From Actinomycetes bacterium (GTDB lineage: Bacteria; Actinomycetota; Thermoleophilia; BMS3ABIN01): a DNA stretch of 9,125 nucleotides. The notes below the pieces were generated by a model that was given only the letters and a program-made list of their open reading frames with translations, was not told the DNA's origin and made no database searches. Positions within the stretch are counted from its first letter, which is position 1; the number at the start of each line of letters is the position of its first letter. Below, piece after piece: positions 7,701-9,125 of the stretch. Where the stretch lies: the NCBI GenBank assembly GCA_021787775.1, contig JAJYLK010000029.1, positions 1-9,125 on the forward strand, read 5' to 3'. The position numbers were made by a program, and so were the translations under genes.

Positions 7701-7765
7701 AGAATCGTCATCTGTTGGAATTCTAGGTCCCCCGAATCGGTTTCCGGACCGTACTGATATATCAC
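1784..7765 (-). CDS. Giant TPR-repeat protein with acidic insertion
   Basis: This 1993-residue protein consists almost wholly of 34-residue tetratricopeptide units, each two antiparallel helices. Units 1-14 fill residues 31-506 without a break. A fifteenth is split into its helix A (507-520) and helix B (770-787) by an acidic linker. Thirty-five more follow at 788-1976, all 34 long except one of 33 (1706-1738), then a half unit (1977-1993) before TGA. A typical core reads AAAWFGKAESLRGLGR then AVAAYEKALKLD, with TPR signature positions Trp4, Ala/Gly8, Leu11, Ala20, Tyr/Phe24, Ala27 and often Pro32. There is no signal peptide, membrane segment or enzymatic domain, so it is probably a cytoplasmic soluble scaffold. 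TPR arrays bind peptides or proteins; no partner can be named. GTG 7765 is the first start after an in-frame TAG, but ATG 7711 (MTILDELM) or ATG 7690 are credible, with no good ribosome site for any. It lies 53 bp after prmC on the same strand. Confidence 0.92.
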   Translation of the reverse strand: MIYQYGPETDSGDLEFQQMTILDELMSGRPSKAIYSRGVKLQQQRSFEEALQLFNQALKNDADEARDLIRKGDKLRRAGRPEKAVRIFGKVREIEERDSEIWLSRGICLREMGRLDESTESFEKSLKFDPWNRLTWTAIGTNLLELNRPGEAVRAFEEVIQLDARDSGAWSRKGSALHTLGKFDEALLCYEKALDLDAGNVAAWFNKGLALQDLSRFEEAIDCYDQARELDQFDHESLFNKSLSLESLGRHEDALASLEQLEGPSLLDPAVWYHKGVILKSLGRSEEALAAFKEALSRNQEIGEIWFANGTLLEELDRLHEAVKSFDKAVQFEQGEARIWFGRGACLRKVDRLREAVDSFDKAIEIQEGNALAWLERGLCLQGIGRIDDAVDSFTKARQYDPLDVSVQIALAGGLIAAERFDDAVEALDGIIELDPWNGDAWLARGEALCRQRRFSEAVSSFDRAIEQDSRAAAAWAGRGAALLDAGDASAAMKSFDRALELDPANAAAARGRDEAKAALDPAAATAAIDMDEPVLDAAPEALTVEPSSANVAGLELEPAEAGSEGAGADGTDDVLAAEMDEASSDETVVEASPDEPAVEGSPEETADEASPEEPEETDEAGIDEAHAAGSEEEETADMAAAVPEEDTAGADSEITESVSAESDVDAGEEVEVAADVEEADEPEAVSEVEAAAEPEVSAEEPEVAAEEPEASTQEPEVSAEEPEVSAEEPEVAAEPEVIELVAGPEPGEPEGVPSAEPAEPEAEPAHTPAEEALACFDKALEINPRDLITWINRGQVLQALGRHADAVGSFDKALSLDGNNPAAWLGKAGSLAAADDQGSAVAAYGRLLELDPGSVSGWFGKAMSLKRLQRYDEVISACDRSLDLDPQLADAAFEKALALKTLGRFEESLSSFERDLEIAPRHAAAWFEKAGSLRSLGRFPDAVKSLDKLLKFDSENTAAWYHRGLNLYDIGRFRDAATAYERAIQLDAAQAPYWYGLGESRRQLGRDADAATAYERAIQLDATQAPYWYGLGESRRVLGDLAATVDCFDKALKIDSKNIAVWLGKGLSLLELNREAEALRSFERATRLDSRSASAWFGKAESLRGLGRHKPAVASYRRVVELDQRHAGAWSGMGQSLRAQAFFSKAVRSFDKALAIDPRRVSSLTGKADCQLHLGHYKAAVTVFDKSLKFDAKNTAAWFGKAESLRHLGNYKAAVVSFDKALKLDAKNAAAWFGKAESLRGLEQDDKAIAAYEKALKLDAANAAAWFGLGESRFARGRFTKAIDSYDRALAAQPKHAQALCGKAESLRQLDRNEEALKHFITLTRLEPRLAPAWLGKAESLRALGRATDAVAAFDMALAQDAKLEAAWFGKAESLRGLGEHEAAISAYEQALALEPGAAAAWFGKAESLRTLQRHIEAVAAFDTSLEFDIRQPAAWFGKAESLRRLGQLQAAVASYERSLKLAAGNAAGWLGKAECQRALGRLDAALSSYNRALRQDPASAAAWLGKGECLRLLARYDKAVAAYAAALKRGSTELSAWLGQAESLRSLGRFQQAVPGFEAVLAVDAESEQAWFGKAESLRALGRFDEAAAAYEKALAVEPGNGRSWYGRGESLRRLGMPGDALTFFEKAVEIDADDAAAWHSRGESLRALGRFDEALRCYGRALELNPDNAASWFGGGEGHRSLEHFAEAVSWYDNSLSLDQTNAAAWFGRADSLRRQGLAEESLKSYEKAIRYGFGAEAWFGKAESLRGLGRDEKAVNAYERTLKADAGSAAAWFGKAESLRGLGRHEKASAAYERVLKIDGDNAAAAAGKGESLLARGRYLAAINSFGRALALEPMQAGVWLSQGVALHHLGRDREALDCFDKALKLEPDSAPAWFGKGESLQSLEMFSKAVECFDRAIKAEPRHARAWYRRGECLHQLQLFPEAVRSFDKQLEIDPANENAWNGKGVSLHSMGRFSDAIVCFERAIELDPQDAVAWSNKGVSLTELNRI
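1787..5404 (-). repeat. C-terminal TPR block, 35 units plus a half unit
   Basis: Residues 788-1993 of the giant protein, with a 102-bp period in the DNA. Units 10, 13, 14, 18, 19, 20, 24, 29 and 30 carry an identical WFGKAESLR helix-A core. Position 8 is Ala in 19 of the 35 full units but Gly in the last six including the half unit, so the block has a homogenised middle and a more canonical C-terminal end. Unit 28 has 33 residues, missing one in the inter-unit loop (YGFG then AEAW). The final half unit keeps only helix A and may serve as a cap. Confidence 0.92.
4656..4840 (-). repeat. Recent duplication of one TPR unit
   Basis: Bases 4656-4738 and 4758-4840 are offset by exactly 102 bp (one TPR unit) and differ at only two of 83 positions (4688/4790 and 4696/4798, both T versus C). 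They encode the repeated segments DAATAYERAIQLDA and QAPYWYGLGESRR. Most neighbouring units differ far more, so this is a late in-register tandem duplication, or gene conversion between adjacent units. Confidence 0.9.
5459..6205 (-). other. Acidic low-complexity linker inside a split TPR unit
   Basis: Residues 521-769 of the giant protein. By hand count, 86 of 249 residues are Glu or Asp, there is no Lys, Arg, Cys or aromatic residue, and Ala, Pro, Ser and Val make up most of the rest. It is almost certainly disordered. On its N-terminal side AAAARGRDEAKAAL is a degenerate helix A; on its C-terminal side AEEALACFDKALEINPRD is a perfect helix B. Joined with two turn residues they make one 34-residue unit, so the linker sits exactly in the A-B turn. 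Confidence 0.88.
5553..5693 (-). repeat. 21-bp tandem repeat coding for EEPEVSA-type heptapeptides
   Basis: Five 21-bp units (5571-5675), flanked on each side by an 18-bp version, encode EEPEVSA, EEPEVAA, EEPEAST, QEPEVSA and similar heptapeptides within the acidic linker. On the + strand each unit begins with a/gCCTCGGGTTC. The units at 5571-5591, 5592-5612 and 5655-5675 are identical in DNA. Slippage-type expansion of coding sequence, in frame throughout. Confidence 0.9.
6248..7675 (-). repeat. N-terminal TPR block, 14 units
   Basis: Residues 31-506 of the giant protein, fourteen consecutive 34-residue units with no insertion. Position 8 is the canonical Gly in 12 of 14 units (for example GRGACLRK and GKGLALQD-type cores). 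The units are more diverged from each other than those of the C-terminal core, which suggests this is an older part of the array. Unit 7 (LASLEQLEGPSLLD) departs from the consensus in helix B. Confidence 0.92.
7699..7726. promoter_or_regulatory. Inverted repeat around the possible internal start of the TPR gene
   Basis: CTAGAAT (7699-7705) and ATTCTAG (7720-7726) are perfect 7-bp complements around a 14-bp centre that contains the ATG at 7711-7709. In mRNA this could form a weak hairpin with that ATG in its loop, or in DNA a protein site. It also lies inside the reading frame if GTG 7765 is used, and may be chance. Confidence 0.2.
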
Positions 7766-7794
7766 ATTCTACATGGTTCGGACAGATGTGTTTA
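7766..7794 (-). promoter_or_regulatory. Candidate promoter for the TPR gene
   Basis: Read on the minus strand, TAAACA (7794-7789, 4 of 6 to TTGACA) and TAGAAT (7771-7766, 5 of 6 to TATAAT) are separated by exactly 17 bp in the prmC-TPR gap. Transcription would start near 7759, a few bases inside the frame opened by GTG 7765, so if this promoter is used translation must begin downstream, at ATG 7711 or 7690. The match is moderate and unsupported by other evidence. Confidence 0.33.
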
Positions 7795-7818
7795 CCCGTG
7801 CCCGGCCGGGCGGCAGCA

Positions 7819-8709
7819 CTAAATCCTCTGCGCCGTCACCACGCGGTCATGACCTGCATAGTCCTGGATGACGGCGATATCGTTGAACATGCAGGTCGCT
7901 CCCAGCAGTTCCCGCACCGCCTCCGCCTGGCTAAAACCGATTTCGAGAATCAGACCGCCGCGCGGTTTGAGAAACTGGGGCGCTTCGACCGCCAGACGGC
8001 GGTAGAAGTCCAGCCCGTCGGCGCCGCCATACAGCGCCTCGCGCGGCTCGAAGCCGCTGACATCCCGGGGAAGGTCGAGCCATTCGGTTTCCGAAACATA
8101 GGGCGGATTGGAAACGATCAGGTCGAAAGTCTCCATCGGCTCAAGTCCGTCAAACAGATCCGAACGGAAAAAAGCGATCCGGTCCGCCACACCTGCCGTG
8201 CGGGCGTTCTCCGCCGCGAGCGCCAGCGCATCGGCGCTGTCATCGCTGGCGGCAACCCGCGCTTCCGGGAAAGCGGCCACGAGGCTGATGGCGATGGCCC
8301 CGCTGCCGGTGCCGACATCGAGCACCCGCGGCGGCTCGGGCCAGTCCCGCTCCATGAGGAAAAAAAGCGCGGCGTCGACCACGTGCTCGGTCTCGGGGCG
8401 GGGGATGAGCACAGCCTCGCTTACCGCCAGCGTCAGGTTGCGGAAATATGCCCGGCCAAGAATATATGCCACCGGTTCACCGCGGCCGCGGCGCCTGATC
8501 AGCTCGCGGTAGCGGTCTATTTCGGCGACGGTCAGCGGCTGCTCGAAGTTGGTGTAAAGCTCGATGCGGCTCAGGCCCATTACCTCCGCCAGCAACAGTT
8601 CAGCGTCCAGCCGCGGACTGGCGGAGCCTTTATCCTTCAAAAATTGCGCAGATTTGACCAGAAGCCCCGATATGGTAGGCAAGGCGGCCTGCTGTTTCGG
8701 CAAAATCAT
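7819..8709 (-). CDS. prmC: Release factor glutamine N5-methyltransferase PrmC
   Basis: PrmC transfers a methyl group from S-adenosylmethionine to the glutamine of the GGQ motif in class I release factors, raising termination efficiency. From ATG 8709 the protein has 296 residues, near the family's usual 280. A helical N-terminal substrate-binding domain (about 10-80) leads to the signature LIPRPETE (about 101-108), the cofactor-binding DVGTGSGAIAISL (from about 131) and the catalytic SNPPYVSETEW, whose NPPY (201-204) holds the target glutamine amide. The frame stays open to an ATG at 8790, but those 27 extra residues include RKRRR and overlap a direct repeat, so 8709 is preferred; GGAGGAGG directly precedes it. 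The gene follows prfA, its substrate's gene, on the same strand, which is a common bacterial order. Function is firm; only the start is uncertain. Confidence 0.95.
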   Translation of the reverse strand: MILPKQQAALPTISGLLVKSAQFLKDKGSASPRLDAELLLAEVMGLSRIELYTNFEQPLTVAEIDRYRELIRRRGRGEPVAYILGRAYFRNLTLAVSEAVLIPRPETEHVVDAALFFLMERDWPEPPRVLDVGTGSGAIAISLVAAFPEARVAASDDSADALALAAENARTAGVADRIAFFRSDLFDGLEPMETFDLIVSNPPYVSETEWLDLPRDVSGFEPREALYGGADGLDFYRRLAVEAPQFLKPRGGLILEIGFSQAEAVRELLGATCMFNDIAVIQDYAGHDRVVTAQRI

Positions 8710-8717
8710 CCTCCTCC
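8710..8717 (-). promoter_or_regulatory. Ribosome binding site of prmC
   Basis: GGAGGAGG on the minus strand abuts the ATG at 8709. It supports initiation here rather than at ATG 8790. The first GGAGG is only 3 nt from the ATG, shorter than usual, while a TTG two codons further on (8703) would be 6 nt from the second AGGAGG; either may be used. Confidence 0.6.
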
Positions 8718-8756
8718 GCTTACGATTCCCTTGACCCGCAACCCTACTATCGGAAT

Positions 8757-8816
8757 GCTGCGCGCCCGGTTTAATCAGATTCCGCGACATGAGGCTGCGC
8801 GCCCGGTTTAATCAGA
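8757..8816. repeat. 23-bp perfect direct repeat at the prfA-prmC junction
   Basis: The same 23 bases, beginning GCTGCGCGCCCGG and ending TTTAATCAGA, occur at 8757-8779 and 8794-8816, 37 bp apart start to start. The 8794-8816 copy includes the prfA stop codon (8812-8814); the other lies in the gap before prmC. The 14 bp between them are unrelated. It looks like a short local duplication; no transposon ends or flanking target duplications are visible. Confidence 0.85.
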
Positions 8817-9125
8817 CCCCCGAAGCCTGCAGCTGCTCGGCGCGGTCCTTGGCCGACAGCGCTTCAGTGAAGTCATCGAGGTCGCCCTGAAGGATGGCGT
8901 CCAGCTTGTGCAGCGTCAGGCCGACGCGGTGGTCGGTAACCCGTCCCTGGGGAAAATTGTAAGTGCGGATCTTCTGGCTGCGGTCGCCGGTTCCCACCAT
9001 CGATTTGCGGGCGTCCGCAAGCTCCTTCTGCTGCTCGGCTATCTTCATCTCGTAAAGCCGGGCCCGCAGGACTTTCATCGCCGCCACCTTGTTCTGCAGC
9101 TGCGATTTCTCGTCCTGCATCGAGA
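8812..9125 (-). CDS. prfA: Peptide chain release factor 1 (RF1), C-terminal fragment
   Basis: RF1 reads UAA and UAG stop codons in the ribosomal A site and triggers release of the finished protein. The last 103 residues are visible, reading from the right edge: [19 protein letters not shown] just after the catalytic GGQ loop (outside the window), then [20 protein letters not shown], the strongly conserved block of class I release factors, and [16 protein letters not shown] near the C-terminus. Followed by prmC, which methylates this protein, as in many bacteria. RF1 rather than RF2 is favoured by that linkage and by the tail, but the stop-codon recognition motif (PxT or SPF) is outside the window. 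The gene is cut by the window edge; no start is visible, and the ATG at 9120 is an internal Met. Confidence 0.93.
   Translation of the reverse strand, partial: SMQDEKSQLQNKVAAMKVLRARLYEMKIAEQQKELADARKSMVGTGDRSQKIRTYNFPQGRVTDHRVGLTLHKLDAILQGDLDDFTEALSAKDRAEQLQASGV

Noticed and set aside
7800..7811. GCCCGGCCGGGC palindrome just after the prmC stop as a terminator
   Set aside because: Perfect 12-bp palindrome but with no loop and no following T-run in either direction; not a convincing intrinsic terminator.
8710..8790. prmC starting at ATG 8790
   Set aside because: The additional 27 residues (with RKRRR) precede the usual PrmC N-terminus, overlap the direct repeat, and the strong GGAGGAGG site lies at the downstream ATG; kept only as an alternative.
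7786..8811. 341-codon open frame on the + strand across prmC
   Set aside because: Antisense to a firmly identified prmC; no family motif. The 6569-7675 frame over the N-terminal TPR block is rejected for the same reason.

Overview
This is a stretch of GC-rich bacterial chromosome. A bacterial class I release factor (prfA, RF1) sits next to prmC, which identifies a bacterium. Strong GC bias at third codon positions and GTG/TTG start codons fit a high-GC lineage, possibly an uncultured actinobacterial relative, but no marker here fixes the phylum.

Left arm (1-1732, + strand): the 3' end of an S24 (LexA/UmuD-type) self-cleaving protein is followed after 110 bp by a Y-family DNA polymerase. Together they look like a UmuD/UmuC-style SOS mutagenesis pair. 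The gap is AT-rich in its middle and carries a TTGACA -35-like hexamer with a perfect 13-bp inverted repeat over the presumed -10, a candidate promoter and operator.

Centre (1784-7765, - strand): one 1993-residue gene made almost entirely of tetratricopeptide (TPR) units in exact 34-residue register. There are 14 units, one unit split by an insertion, 35 more units and a final half unit. The split unit contains about 249 residues of acidic, Lys/Arg-free and aromatic-free sequence inserted exactly in the turn between its two helices. The array records its own growth: one unit duplicated almost identically at DNA level, a homogenised core with nine identical WFGKAESLR cores, and a 21-bp tandem repeat in the acidic linker. 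The gene converges on the polymerase gene.

Right arm (7819-9125, - strand): prmC (glutamine methyltransferase for release factors) and the 3' end of its substrate gene prfA, in the order prfA-prmC. Transcription could continue into the TPR gene, 53 bp downstream, although that gap also holds a promoter-like pair of its own. A 23-bp perfect direct repeat lies at the prfA-prmC junction.

The giant TPR protein with a split repeat is the least ordinary part of the window. Its function cannot be read from sequence; scaffold-like protein binding in the cytoplasm is an inference from the TPR fold. The remaining genes are recognisable housekeeping or DNA-damage genes.
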